In this document: in pieces, positions 48,088 through 60,898 of the stretch
Position numbering within the stretch: position 1 is the stretch's first letter
How the letters are laid out: every line of letters begins with the position of its first letter
Assembly: GCA_013399115.1 (NCBI GenBank)
Contig: VXAA01002152.1
Location: 51,347 to 115,346, forward strand
Direction: 5' to 3'
DNA length: 64,000 nt
Source of the DNA: Anseranas semipalmata
Lineage: Eukaryota; Chordata; Aves; Anseriformes; Anseranatidae
The notes under the pieces: model-generated
Database searches by the model: none
The model's input: the letters and a program-made list of their open reading frames with translations, nothing else
Told to the model about the DNA's origin: nothing
Made by a program: the position numbers and the translations under genes

Positions 48088-48289
48088 AAGTGGGAATGAG
48101 TATTGAATACAGTTTTCATACTTAAAGGTTTCAACCCTATTGGATTTCAAGAATGGTAGAGACCAGGCAGACTAAACTGTAACCAGTCTTCATTCCTTAT
48201 TGACATCTTTCTTGAAAAATGACAGTCCTTTAACCTCAGAACCTTATTTCTCAGTGTGCTGATTAAATGAAAAGTCTGTTTTGGTCAAC

Positions 48290-48500
48290 GATAATTATAG
48301 CAGCAGACCTCACTGTAACCTTTAGTGCATACATTCTGCCTTGCACGGTGTGCCAATTAAGTGGCTGAGTGTCATTCCTTAGGTTCATCTAAAATTACAT
48401 TCTCTCGTAAGATAAAATACTGCCAATACAATTTACAATATGAGCAGTGTCTCTTTAAATTTACCCAACCAAAATTTATTTCTTCCAGGTTAAAGAAAGG
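48290..48500. promoter_or_regulatory. Conserved-looking block with NKX2-type site
   Basis: CCAAT (48353-48357) runs into TTAAGTGG (48357-48364), the NKX2 homeobox core, in unique AT-rich sequence without frames on the + strand. A 151-codon frame lies antisense (48372-48827) but has low-complexity Lys/Pro content caused by the GT-rich tract below. Regulatory role is inferred from motifs only. Confidence 0.18.
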
Positions 48501-48571
48501 TTGAAAGAAAAAAGAATACCTTACTTTGCCAAATACTCTTAAAATTGAAGAAATGCAAGTTGAAGACGCAA

Positions 48572-48716
48572 GGTTTGGGATTTGGTGTTTGGAAGATTTT
48601 GGGATTTGGAAGAGAGCCTGTTTGGGGGAAGGTGGTTTTTTTTTTTTTTTGGTCTGGGGTTTGGGAATTTTGTGTTTATTTGTTTTAGGAGTTTTTTGTT
48701 TGTTTGTTTGTTTCCT
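48572..48716 (+). repeat. G/T-rich low-complexity tract
   Basis: Degenerate repetition of GGGATTTGG and TTTGGAAGA-like units passes into T14 (about 48638-48651) and GTTT repeats (TTTGTTTGTTTGTTTG near 48697-48712). The strand asymmetry (G/T on +) is strong. The antisense open frame here is explained by it. Confidence 0.75.
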
Positions 48717-48720
48717 GGAG

Positions 48721-50700
48721 ATTATCTTCCCTTCCTGCCCCACCCCGTGGAGCCAGCTCTTCCTCTGCTGCTGTTGTGCTAAGTTAAATCTCTCTGAGGT
48801 TCTGAAGCATTGATCTTTCGAATACACATGATAACCAGTGTCTCAGTCCATATAATGCCTCTCTACCTCATCAGCAGTACTGTTAAGTATATTAACAAAG
48901 TTTTAGGAAAAACTAAACTTGCAAATTTGTGACAGAGAAACTGAAGAACTCATCCACGCAAGGAAGTTGCTAAGAGTAGCCCAGGACATCAGCTCGTAGA
49001 GCATCAGTTTACTGAGCTCTGCCTCCCGCACAGGAAAGCCTAGAAAGTTTCTACCTGCTTGCTTCTTCCATACTAGTTTTACATCAGTGAAGTAGTGGAG
49101 GTCAATAAAGCATTTCTACCAGCTGCTTCTAATAAGAAATCAAAGTTCGGACCAGTTATTCCTGTTTCACTTGACAGTGATTCGAGTACAATTTCAGATT
49201 TCTCATTGAACGTGCCTATTCTTTACTATTTAAAAACCTAATTCTTCAAAGATGACACATTTTAAGTAGCTTGCCGATAATTTTGTTAGGCTCTGCTCCA
49301 CTGTTAGAGATTTTAGTACCTTTACATTTCTACTCCATTCCCTACTATGCACAAAGAAATATAGCACTTTACAAACCCCTGAGACTGGAGTGAGAGCACA
49401 GGGAGCATCACTTCAGAGCAGAGCCCTTCTTCCAATACCTTATCACAAACATCAAACATTGGCCGGCCTTGTATGGATTTTCTGTTGCTCTCAGTTAAAA
49501 CTTGGCCCTGCTGGCCTAGCAGATATAAAAATCCTTTTACATCCCTCTCTAGCAATGCCCCTTGCTTAGATGTTTCTCTCTTATTGTAGCCAATTAGAAT
49601 AATTACATAGCATGACTTTCGTCAGCTTGGACCAGTTGCTGTTTAGAATGCCTTTATTCATGTTTTTATCTCTGATCATTAGTATGACCTTATGTTTCAA
49701 GCATTTTAAAACCTATGAAGTAGCATAAGGTCACATAGCTGATTTGGGGGATCACGACTCAGTAAGTGAGAAATTTAAAGAAATTTATGGTTGTGATCAA
49801 TTACAGTGTAAAACCTCAAAAGAAGATTAAAACAGCAGATACACAAGTTCCATGTTACTGAGTGAGAATAAAGGGCACTTGACTGCAACACTGAGTTAGC
49901 CAAATGTGAGCACAATTATGAACTTGAAACCATTTTTCTATTGTTGAAAAAAGTGCTACGCCATCTTAAGCTTGAGGTTATGGCTTCTTGTGGCTAAGTC
50001 TTAACCCACCCACCCNTTTACTCTAGTACAGTCCATCAATTTTAATTGATTTCATCTCTTTGCTAAATGAATTTGAAAATTACAATGTAAAGATTCTGCT
50101 AAACAAATGATTCTTGGTTTTGCAACATGCTGTTTTTTCCCCAATAAAATACTGGGTAAGCATAGGCAATTATAGCACTTGTAAATTCAGACTTGTTTTC
50201 CATCACATGGCATTTTTCAAACATTCTCCAAGCTCCAACTGAGAAAGATACAGCCATGTTTACAGAGTGCTACAGGTATCAAAGATAAAGTCATTCCGCT
50301 GTAAAAATACTTGAGCCCCACCATTAACCAGTACTGGTTAATCCCACTGGTGCTAACCTTCTGCAGAAGTCGATATTCTTAAGTTTAAAATCCTTTGTAG
50401 TTTGAAATACATCACGGCACAACACACGCATGAGAGCAAGCCATCTCTCACCCAGGCTACGTATGTTAATCATAAGTGTGTTTAGTCCTCTTCCCCCACA
50501 TATAAGTATGTAATTAATATAACAAACTGTGCCTTCAAACTTCCAAAATAAGATAAATTACCACAAAAGGAATTGCATTCCTATTTCATGTAACACAAAT
50601 TTGTGTATACTTAAATGAAACCATCAGGTATGAATCTGCAAGCCAGAGTAATCTCTTGCTCATAATCACGCTTGTTTTGAAGGTATTTGAGGGAACAATT
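48721..50700. other. AT-rich non-coding DNA
   Basis: No gene. A possible MIR shred, CTACTATGCACAAAGAAATA followed by TAGCACTTTACAAAC (about 49345-49379), is too short to call. The ambiguous base at 50016 lies in a C-rich run. Confidence 0.5.
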
Positions 50701-51030
50701 TCACACGTGCTTGCACGGATATTCCCAAGTGCTCGGTAATAATCTCCTGACATCGCTGAGCAAAGCCAGCAGCAGTGCCATCATTTCACAGATCACATCA
50801 CCACCAGTGTGGCCGCAGCAATAAGGATCACTGTCAGCAGCGCGATCGTTACGCAGCCCACGTGAGAGCAGACCAACAAGCACCAACCCCACAGCACAGC
50901 CAGGAGCCACCGCAACCTCTGCAGCAACCACCAGGTTTGCTCCCTCTCTCCAGCAAAGGACAACAATTCCCACTTCATCCCATGCAACTGGGACTGGAAC
51001 ATGCACTATGCTGATTTTAGTAACTGGCAT
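50701..51030 (-). other. 109-codon hydrophobic open frame, unsupported
   Basis: The minus-strand frame is rich in Val, Leu and Ala, with a hydrophobic run around GCAVGLVLVGLLS. A second minus frame (50793-51002) would also give a membrane-like segment. The block retains CpGs (GCGCGATCGTTACGCAGCCCACG). It could be a decayed coding copy or a stop-poor GC patch. I recognise no family, and no promoter or splice signal helps. Confidence 0.1.
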
Positions 51031-54000
51031 TTTGGCACAAACATGGGAACGTCACAGAGTGAAGATGCGTGTTGTGTTAGAGCAGTCGGTGTGCCCCTGA
51101 AGCAGAACAGCAGTGGCAGAGGCCATAGCTTTGGAAATGCTCACATTGTCTGGCTTCCTCTCAGTTCTTCAAACAATTTACGGGCTTACTAGAGTTTTCT
51201 TTTCCCCTCTGTTCTCTTTGTTAAAGTCATTTTACCATCACCAATATAGCATTCTATGAAGGCATGTTTACCTAGGTAAACTGAACAAAGAATAAGAAAG
51301 TACTGTGATGCCACAAAGAGAGGTCACACGGAAAAGTTACATCAACATAACATGGAGCATGCATTTCCTCAGAACTACGCTGGCCAGATTTCTTACTATT
51401 TTGATATTATTGCTAGACAACAGCCTCTGAGACTTTGAATTGAATCACCAGTTTTACTACCATGAGAAAGTTATATATTACAGAGCTAGACAGCTGTGAA
51501 GTGATTTAAAAGGGAGGCAAAACCAAACAGGGGAAAAATCATTAATCATTCCAAAAATGACACAAAATAGATAAAGAACAAACTAATCAAGTCTTCCAAC
51601 TTTGAAATCCCAGAATACAGTAATACATCCAACAAGTTCACGTTTACCTACAGGACAAATACTGGCTCATATTCTATAGGTTTTTAATGTTGGCATCCAT
51701 TCAGGCCTTAGGTAATGAGAGATAACATACTTCCATTTTTGAGCCCACAGTCACATCTTTTACTTCACATTACTATGAACACCACAAAACATCAACTCAG
51801 GGCTACAAAGAAACGCGAGCATTTGGCCAAGCAATCCAAAACATAAAATAAATGATAAAAGAGGAAGATTTAGATAGTAACTTAGATATTGAGCTGTCCA
51901 CTGTAAAGGTCTCTTTTTTTCCCCTCCCCAAATGTGATTATTCCCATGGAAATAAAAATGAATTAGCATATATTAAGAGTTAAGAGATCTTAATAGAAGA
52001 ACCCACTAAAAACATTTGAAAAAAAACACTCTCAATTAAAAAAAAAAGTGCTAATGGCAATATTTGCTGCATTTTTCTTCATTTCTCCATCTTTCCTTTG
52101 GCAGCGTCTCCACAAAGAGATGGAGACAATTTGGAACCATTTCATATCACTTCACACCCAGATAAATTTTCTTGATGAAAGCCAAATGCACATAAATCGT
52201 GCATGAACTGGCTGACATCCCTGCAGTTAAGACACAGTGACCACTCCTCCCCCTTCGAATCAGAGCAGGAGCTCCAGCAGCACTTTCTAGCAGCCTCTCC
52301 CATACCATCACGTGGGACCTGACCATGATGTTCTCAACATGACATGTCGAAAAGCCCGGTTTCCTACAGACACCTCCCAGGCTTCTTAGCCCACTTATCC
52401 CCTAGCACTCCCACTACCCGGTTCAGCCAGACGAGTGACATCTGGGCAATGCTGTTTCCACGGCTGACCAGCGGGTGCGAGATGTGCGTGCTCACTGACC
52501 AGCTGGCTGATGCCTGGCAGAGGTGACTGGGAGCCAGGATGTAGCTGCCCGTTCTCAGTGGGAACACTAATTGGCCTGTTTTCTTCTACCCAGCTGCTGA
52601 TTTGCATGAAATTTGTAGGAACTTAAATATATTTGAGACACCTCGCTCTGCTAAATTTTGCAGCCAATAGGTAAAAGAGTTACAGTGGACTAAAAGGAAG
52701 AAAAAATAATAATAGATACACAGAACAAATGCATGCATTTCTTCACCGTTGCAAACCTGGCTATATATGCCACCAGGGCTCACCATGCATCTCCAACTAG
52801 TTTTCAGTTTTTCTACCTGTGTACCTTTTGCCTTAATTACTCTCTCACACATGCTACCCACCCTTACTAAATCCTGACCTACCATTTTTCCCTATCATGA
52901 CACCACCACCACCCCAGTTTCCAAAATATTTATCTTTCCAATTCAATCAGGCTTGACATTTAAGTAGCAACTAGATAGTGGAAACAGATTAAAAACATAC
53001 CATTAATAGAAGTACAATAATATACTATAATAATATACTCCAAATTTATTGAAGTATCTATGTTTCAGATAGAGGGAGGGACAAATACCTATTAATCATG
53101 ACACTATTCAATCCACAAATTCCCCACCTAACTGCATGTTTGTTATCCCACCATGCTGCCACTCATACAGCTGCAGCTCTTTGGCACTTCAGTATTACCT
53201 GCACTGGGCAGTAGTAACTCGGGAACAGCCTTGCGACCAGAAGATGAGTGTTTCATGGAGCGGCAGTCAGCATTTCAAGCTCCAAATCTTCCTCAAGATG
53301 ACAGTCTGCCAGTATGGGAAGCTTCTTTCTAACCCCCGTTCATCAAGGCACAGTTTATACGTACCGTTAGAAATAAATACCCCGGAGCTTAAGCCCATCA
53401 TATAAGCCTATAGGAAACGCAACCCCAGGTTCATGCCTATCACACAGCAGGTGTTTCCATAACATAAAATGTTTCTAATATTTCCACAAGACACAGTCAA
53501 GCATAAGTTTCCAGGATTGGATGAATACAAGTGATTCTCTAGAGCTGATATGAGAAAGGAGGGCTTGTGAAGCTCATAGGGCTCACATCCGCTGGCTGAG
53601 ACATGCAACAGTAGCTCCTTTTGTTATTCAAATATATAGCATAACTGAATGCAATTGCCAGATTGTGTCTAACAGCCTGGACAATTACAATAAGAGGAAA
53701 AATGCAGTTTCGTAAACAAATCAGTATGAAGATACATATGAGATGTCATAGCAATGGCAGATTTGCATGGTATTGTTTATAGGAATACTATGAGCGAGCC
53801 ACGTTAAAAATACTGTAGAATATCCAGACGGTGGTTTTTAAATGACTAGCTCCACACTCTCCTCACAATAGGCATGACTAACATCACTGCTGTAGAAAAG
53901 GCCATATTCTCTCACTTCAGAAGAGAGAGCACGTACTCCCAACCATTACTTCTCAAAAGCATGACCTAGAGTTATAACAGGTCCTTGAAAATATCATCTC

Positions 54001-54184
54001 AGTCCTTGGCTGCCACCAAAAACCTGTTGAGCTATTAAGAACAGAACAGACAGCAAACAATATTATACTACTGAATAAATCCATGCTTTGTCCAGACCTT
54101 CAGTGCTGTGTGCAGCTTCATCCCCCTATCTCAGCACGTGAAATGTTCGAAGGACACAGCAAAGATGATCAGAGGTGTGGGTCA
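51031..54184. other. AT-rich non-coding DNA
   Basis: No gene or repeat family recognised. A short AT tandem (ATAATATACT at 53017-53026 and 53030-53039) and overlapping 60-99 codon frames near 52.3-52.9 kb are the only items of note. Confidence 0.55.
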
Positions 54185-54650
54185 GCCAGGCAGTTTATGA
54201 TCCTTCAGCCTGGGAAAGTGACAGCTGCAGGAGGAGGTGGCAAAAAACATGGAAAGCAGGATGGAGAGGGTGGAAAATGATGCTCACAGTCCCTTCTGCT
54301 ATTGCAGACAGGGTCCAGCAAATGAAGCCATCGGGAGCCAGTTCAGAACAAACACACGCAGTAGTTCCTCACACAAACCGTGGAGATCTGAGCCAAACCA
54401 TGCCCTGGAGACGTTTGAATGTGCTCAGGATGGTGTCAGGGAGCAAACGTACATGGAAGGGAGCCTGCCAAGTGCTGCTAGACAGACAGCGTACATCAAG
54501 GTCAGGAAATCCCCTGGGCTGAAAATAGTTGGAGAAGGGAAGCTACTGGGGGAGAGGAGGGGAGGTATGGGGAGAAGGGCGTCCCATCTACATTCATCTC
54601 CTTGCCTGGGAGTTACAGCCACTGTTGGTCTAGAAGGACTGGGATAGCTG
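54185..54650 (+). mobile_element. Ancient CR1-family LINE 3' region
   Basis: TTCAGCCTGGGAAAG, GGATGGAGAGGGTGGA, CAGTCCCTTCTGCTATTGCA, CAAATGAAGCCATCGGGAGC, AGTTCAGAACAAACACA, TAGTTCCTCACACAAACCGT, CAAGGTCAGGAAA, and near the end CAGCCACTGTTGG, run collinear with the old amniote CR1 3' end ('tggagagggtgg', 'tgttcactgtcccttctcc', 'catcaaatgaagctagca', 'ggttcaaaacaaacaaaa', 'tacttcttcacacaacgc', 'tggccgctgttgg'). It covers about 450 bases and is highly diverged. Stop-poor frames of 115-136 codons inside it are remnants or chance, not genes. Confidence 0.75.
54548..54579 (+). other. G-quadruplex-type motif
   Basis: Four G-runs (5, 4, 4 and 3 G) with loops AGAGGA, AGGTAT and AGAA satisfy the canonical G4 pattern. 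It lies inside the ancient CR1 copy, in its variable 3' part. Confidence 0.75.
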
Positions 54651-55608
54651 TTACGGCTTCCCTAGGCTCACACTCACAAGCTGGCTGGCAGCTCAGGAAT
54701 AAACTCACTACTGATGCCTTGTAACTCAGGTCCAGCCCTGTTGCTTTCTCTGAAGTTGTTAGAAATTGCCATGAACAGAAAATGTTGCCCTAAAACAGTG
54801 TTACCAAGACCTATCCTAGCAGTGTTCTCAGTGCCTACAAAGAAATGAGGCCACAGAACAAAAAAGTACCAAACAAGCTACTTAAAGTCCTGAATAAGCC
54901 AAGCTGGATAAAGTAATAATATTGCCCAGGGACCATGCCGGACCAGTGTGCTCTCAGCTAGAATGGACTACCTGCTTCCAAAAAAAGAGTTATGGTAGTT
55001 TGACAAGCACACAAAGCTACCATCAACGCTGAGTGCTTGAAGGAAAGACAGAGGGACAGAGAGCCTTTCACCATTTCAGTTTTCAGAAAATCTTAACACC
55101 ACAACCTCACACTCAGACACCACCCACTAACTTATCAGGCCAGATTCACCAAAGTCTGAGCAGCTCTGCTGTAGTCTTGGAGAGGCTGTTTGTTTTCTAT
55201 GATAAAATTGTATAGATAGTTTCTTTTAGGCAAAACTATGAAGCCACATTAAGAAAGTTTGTCACTACCCTAAACCCAGTGCATAACTGTTCTGTATATA
55301 TTTGATATACTTCCACTGCATCCATGATGCAAAAAAAGTCACCAGACACAGCAGGCAAGCCCAGAAAAAGCACGAGCCAACAGATCTGTGTTATAAACTC
55401 ATAAATTGAAATTACTTAAGCCTTGACAGCCTACAGAGGTCCTTTTTGGAAAGGCAGAGAATGCCAGGTGCTGTCAGTACTTGCAGGGGAGGGGGCCCAG
55501 TTTTCTGTGCCACGATCTGGACAAAGCCCACTTCTGCTCCACTTCGTTCATTACTCACTGTATGATGACTATCACAGCAGCTGTGATGTCTGTGCAATGT
55601 CCAGACCA
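54651..55608. other. Non-coding DNA, no named feature
   Basis: No gene, RNA or repeat recognised; short frames only. Confidence 0.55.
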
Positions 55609-55637
55609 GAGAGAGAGAGAGAGAGAAAAAAAAAAAA
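55609..55637 (+). repeat. (GA)9 microsatellite with A12
   Basis: Nine GA units (55609-55626) run into twelve A. Simple repeat. Confidence 0.95.
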
Positions 55638-58020
55638 TAGTTACTGCAGTAAGCCATTTATATGAGAATTTTACCAGCTTTAAAGCATGTATGTGACTTT
55701 CAAAAATGTGTCAGCTGTTCCACTCCAACTCCTCCTACAAGTTACAATGCCTGCTATGCAGCTGACATCTTTGGAACATAAAATAAAATTTCACACGGAA
55801 ACAATGCATGCTCAGTGGAAGCAAATTACTGCTGTGTCTTACAGGAATAATTTCAGCTGATATAGCATGATAGCCTTCTTAGGAAATAAGATTCCGGGTT
55901 TGAAATTAGAAGCCAGTTGTGAACATTGCCTTTTGAATACAGGAGGTTATTTGACTCTTATCAAGACCGATAAGGAAGTTGTTTGTCTGTAGGGCAACAC
56001 AATACAGTAGGATGTTGGATTTCAGACTCCACTGCAGATAAAGTGCAAGTTCAAATGGGCTGGGGAATCTTTGTGTTATTCTCAATAGCTCCTAAAACCA
56101 CCAAAGAAGTGTTTTTAATTCCTAAAGCATTTCTAACACCACGAGCACTGCACGCTAGCTGCAAGATAAACACTTGCATTTCCCCTTGCTAGTATCATTT
56201 CACCTCGCTGGGCAGCACTATGGGCACCAGCCTTTACAAATACTACAGCTTGCTGCAGTCACATCCCATTTCATAGCCCCCCAAGACACTGCACCACCTC
56301 CTGTGCACACTCACAGGATGTTACAGGACAACTTGTCCATTTGGTCTCGCAAATGTAGGAAGAAATAGTCCAGGCCTGCAAAATCCATTTCCTGGCAACA
56401 GTGTACAGCTGCATGGTATAAGCTGCTACGTGTTAGTGAAATCAATCCTAGTCACCCTAATTGCCAGAAGCAAACACTGCTGCTTTTTATGTAGCCACGA
56501 TTTCTTTTCCTTGCTTCTGCACAAACAACTACCATGTAAGGCTGACAAGCCTCAAACGCTAGTCTGAGACCAGAGAAGACGGAGATACAGCTCGTATTCA
56601 GAACAAATGAAAGACACAGAAACAAGCCAATGTTCTTTTAATGGCACTTGATTGACACACTAACTACTTCTCCAGGCCAAGGAGTCAAGACAGCGCTTGT
56701 GGGACCACGCTGCAAACAAACACACAGGGACACACACCATGCCCCAAACTTTCAAATACAACACTTTCATGAGGCTCCACAAGGGACCTCCCCCACATAC
56801 ATTAACAATGATCAGAAGAGGACTGATAATGGCTCGGCAACCCTGGGACAGCCAACAGCCCATACCGTCAGATCTTCGAGCCATCTGTCCGGAGATGGTT
56901 AAAGTTTAGGGCTGGCACAGATGTCCTGGATGTCTACAAGGCCATTAGCGCTGTGCTGTTTTCACCACCTGTCAACACTGGAAGCATTCCCGAATTAGCT
57001 GCAACGTTCGAACAGAGGATCGCATACCCTATGGAAGGTATTAACAGGGTCTGTACACCACTCCTAGCCCTGCTGTTTCAAGTAGGGCATGGCTTATAAG
57101 CAAGGTAAATTACCTCCAGTTACTGGTCTCCCCACTGCATTTCACTATAACAAGAGCTTGCTGGAGAGAGACCACAGAATTGGCTTAAAACAATTATTCC
57201 AGACACCTCAAATATTCTTCTCAGTTATGTTCTTATATCTAGAGGAGTGATGTGCTAGAGAGACATTTTAGCTATTGAAAAGTGGGAATCCGACTCCCCC
57301 TCTTGCTCCACTCACAGACACAACCTTGAAAATCTTAATGGACTTCTGCTCCTGGCAGTCATATAAGCTGCTCCCACTTATATTTCATGCTGCCTTCTGC
57401 TGAATCATATTTTCTTGATGGGAGTCTGACCTTGTTTACTGGCAATTTCTTCTATGCAAGCAAGCACAACTACAGCGCTAGCAATGCTTTTCCTTTATTC
57501 ACAATTAAAATAAACAACTTTATAAACAAAGATCCAAAAATTCATATGGACTCAGAACCTACAAGTTGACCCAAAGTCTGGGCATTCTCATGTCTCAATT
57601 CTCCTGTGAAAAGAGCTGGCTCAGAGAAGGGACAAAGCCAGCAGCAGTGAGGCTGCTGCCAGTGCCACCCCTGGGGCACAGGGGCTCAGGCATGTCCCCC
57701 CGGCACCCACCACCTCCAGGCTGGTGGCTGATGAAGAGAAGTTGCAACGATGCAATGTTTTCTGAATGCTGCTGCAGCAGGAGTATCTAGCTATAAGCAC
57801 AGCATCTATGTTCAGATCTCTGGGAGGCGCGAGACAGCTCTTTATAACATGTTCATGGGATAGAAATCATACCATGACACTCAGGAAGTCCAAGTTATTA
57901 GACACTTTATAAATGCATACAAGTGGGAAACAATGCGCGATTTATAAATCAGACATTCCAGCTTATACTTCAATGTCAATGGAGTCTTTTAACTGCAAAC
58001 CAGTTTCGTGTTCTGTTGGA
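55638..58020. other. Non-coding DNA, no named feature
   Basis: Overlapping frames at 56648-56909 and a GC-richer patch at 57640-57740 have no family resemblance. No repeats recognised. Confidence 0.55.
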
Positions 58021-58023
58021 AGT

Positions 58024-58034
58024 AGCGTAACGCT
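58024..58034. promoter_or_regulatory. AGCGT-A-ACGCT palindrome
   Basis: Perfect 11-bp odd palindrome containing two CpGs, in a block (57930-58130) that keeps several CpGs in AT-rich DNA. No known consensus fits well. The surrounding 70-codon frame (57913-58125) has no recognisable domain. Confidence 0.25.
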
Positions 58035-59370
58035 GGAATACACGAGATACCGTCATTATGGAAGCAGTCTGAAATTCAGTACAGGACAGCTTACTGGCAA
58101 TTATGTCTTAACACAACAGCGTTAAAACACTTCAGTATGCGTTATAAGTAGGAGAGAAATCAAGGATATTTCACTGTATCCAAGTAATCGTTTCAGGTTT
58201 ATATACCACCAAGGACTAATTGTATTGCATAGTACAAAGTGACAATGAAAGTTGTTTCTTGTTCATATTTCCATAGCACCCTAAAAAGTCAAACCAGAGA
58301 ATAATCATCTATGTAGGTTTATTATAACTAATAAAGTGACTCATTGACAAAAGTTGATTAGACTGTAGTTAGGACACACCCAAAGAAAAGCTGTGTGTGC
58401 AGCCTCACATGGCTCTTTGCACACTCGTTAGGCTGTAAGTCTCTAATTAAACTACTGCAACATTGTTATCTCCATAATACTCCTCCTTCATTTAGTATTT
58501 GAGTATTTATTTTTACCCTCTATGGCAAGTAGGCGGCTGATGCCTCTGTCACCCTCTTCATACAAAATCCTGGACCCAAGTTACACAGGGAAATTTAATT
58601 CTAGTATTTCCTAAACTTCATCCTTCACTCTACATTTAACGTATGTTCTGTTAACGTAACTTCTTTAGACGTTATTTCCAAACACTTAAAAGAAAAAAAG
58701 AATAAAATTCCAAATTCCAATAAATGGAACTGATATGAACCATATTCAGAAAAACAATTTTCCTAAAAGTTAGACATATTCTCACCTGCAAGCATATATC
58801 AACCATAGAAAATATCAGTCCAAAAGACTAAAAATTTGGCAAAGTTATAAGTATCTGAAGAAGTGATCTTTTACAGAGAAGTGACAGACAACCTTCATTT
58901 CAAGCAATACAATCAGCTCTGTCTACAGTTAACATTTAAGCAAATACATTGCATGAAGTACCCCTGTATTTTGCATATTTTGAGGACTAGTATTGCAGGT
59001 CTCATGCTTCACCTTCGAAAAAGTGAACAAAAATAAATACCCAAAAATCAAAGCACATGACAGTAAGGAACATTGGTAAACACGTGCCTGTATCATATTT
59101 GTTGTTAGGAACAGCACACCCACAAAATTCTTTTGACATCTGAAATTCCCTTATTCTTGACCAGAAAGGTAAGCATACACTGTTTTACAAAATAAATAAA
59201 TAAATTTTATATTATTCAACATATTTCATTGTTATGAAATTATGTCCTATCACTACCAGTTTCAAAATATGAATCTGCAAGCAAAAAATTGTGCCTAGTT
59301 CACATTTCACAAAAGGTCATCTGCCCATGGCCATTTTTCACAAGTGGCTTTTGTCACTTATTTCATTCCT
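58035..59370. other. AT-rich non-coding DNA
   Basis: An (AAAT)4 run lies at 59189-59205. A 42-nt minus-strand splice-bounded segment at 58786-58827 is noted among the rejected items. No gene recognised. Confidence 0.55.
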
Positions 59371-59374
59371 CTAA

Positions 59375-59465
59375 TAATGACATTACTGCGGGCTACATGC
59401 TAGACACCACTGCAAAGAGACACAAATTCTCTCTGGGCCAGTGGGGAGAGAAGAAGAGTCTTCCA
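59375..59465 (-). repeat. MIR-type SINE relic
   Basis: AATGACATTACTGCGGGCTA, CATGCTAGACACCACTGCAA and AGAGACACAAATTCTCTC parallels the reverse complement of the MIR 3' part ('aacatttattgagcgcctactatgtgccaggcactgtgc'). It is followed by GGGCCAGTGGGGAGA, as in related SINE tails. Confidence 0.5.
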
Positions 59466-60856
59466 AATACACTGAGGTTAGTTAAGTGCTAATTAAAATA
59501 CTTTAAGAGTCAAGTCAGCTTAATCTTAAGAAACCCTCCAAGATACAGGTAGCTTTCCTAAAATAAACTCTCCTATTTCATTTCCACTTCACCCTACTAT
59601 ATTCAAGCTGAACATGAAGCTTTAGAGAATCTTATTCATATCCCCAGACTGCAGCTCTGCAAAGGACAGATTCACAAGCAGTATTCTGATGCAAGGACAA
59701 AGCTATCACCGAGATGGCTAGTAGTAACTTGTCACAAGGGAAAGAGTAAGACACCCTGAGGCCCTGTGAAAGCAACCCAAGACTTCCTACTCACACAATA
59801 ACATTGAACCAATGGCAAAACACCGCTTTTCTGAAACGTTAATTTGCATAAACAGGGAGGCAATTAAGACATGGATTTACAATCTCAGTAACTGAGGGGA
59901 TGCACACAACAAGAATGGGACAAGGAACGTGTTCTCACACAGTGTACCATGCCCAAAGAACATTTCTTTCGCAGAACAGCATCTGCCATGCCTAGGAAAC
60001 TGGTTTCGTTATGACACCCGTGAGTCAGGTGCTTGTTAAAAGGCACCGTGAGTCACTCCTGGGCTCCGGATCCCATTCAGCATGCACACGCAGCACAGGA
60101 AAAGCATTCTTATGCCATGAGTGAAGTAAGCATCTTCAGCATGCAGTATTACATTTTTATTTTTAAAAAAGCCATAAATTAAAGGAAAGAAAAAGAGAAC
60201 CAAGCAAGAAAAAGTTTCAAACAAGCTCAGCAATTCTGAATCCTCCCTCCCAAAATAGTGCTAGTGTTGTGACATCTCTCATTAAAAACAAAGTGGTTTC
60301 TCTGCAAGCTGGCTGGGTAGTCAATAAACATCACTGTGCTGACCCAGTGACCGTAGCCTTGTCTCAGACAGTCCCAGCCAAGCAGGGCTATGGACACTTC
60401 AGACATTTCGTTAGTCTCTAGAAGACATACTGAAGATCTTTTCGTTTCTGTAGGATTCATTCAAATATGACAGCACCACATCCTGGCCATCTGAAGGTAA
60501 AAGAAATATAAACTAATATCCTATTAATTTACTATCCTATTGAAGCACAAAACTCAAAGCCCTGTGTCAAGCACTCCCAATTTTGATAATAATCACATCC
60601 ATAAAAGGGACTCACCATTTTCATATATTATACCATGTCCTAAGGACCATATTATCATATGGTTGCCACATAAAATAGTAATATATTTTAGCTTTGCTAA
60701 ACAAGCGTGGAACTACCTATTCTCCAGGTTTCAGAAGACACAAATGCAGCAAACAGAACATTATCCTCAGCAAAAACCAAGCTCCCATTTCACCCCAGGG
60801 CATACTCAAACTATCCTGAATTTCTATCACATTCACACAGCACAACAGCTTCTCAC
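59466..60856. other. AT-rich non-coding DNA
   Basis: No gene, RNA or repeat recognised. The 124-codon frame at 60540-60914 has no family resemblance. Confidence 0.55.
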
Positions 60857-60898
60857 CTTGCACTGCTCCCTCACACGCTCCTTTAGCCACGTGCCCAC
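60857..60898 (-). other. Candidate 42-nt exon
   Basis: On the minus strand a strong acceptor (CTCTATCTTGTCCTGCAG) precedes exactly 14 codons in phase 0 (VGTWLKERVREQCK), followed by a strong donor CAAG|GTGAGA. The peptide is charged and helix-like. The signals are among the best splice pairs in the window, but 42 nt without a stop is no evidence of coding, and no partner exon is identified. Confidence 0.13.

Noticed and set aside
48372..48827. 151-codon minus-strand frame rich in Lys, Pro and Asn
   Set aside because: It is the antisense reading of a G/T-rich low-complexity tract; the residue bias follows from the repeat.
49345..49379. MIR-like CTACTATGC...AGCACTTTACAAA
   Set aside because: About 35 bases of similarity without collinear flanks is below what I would call.
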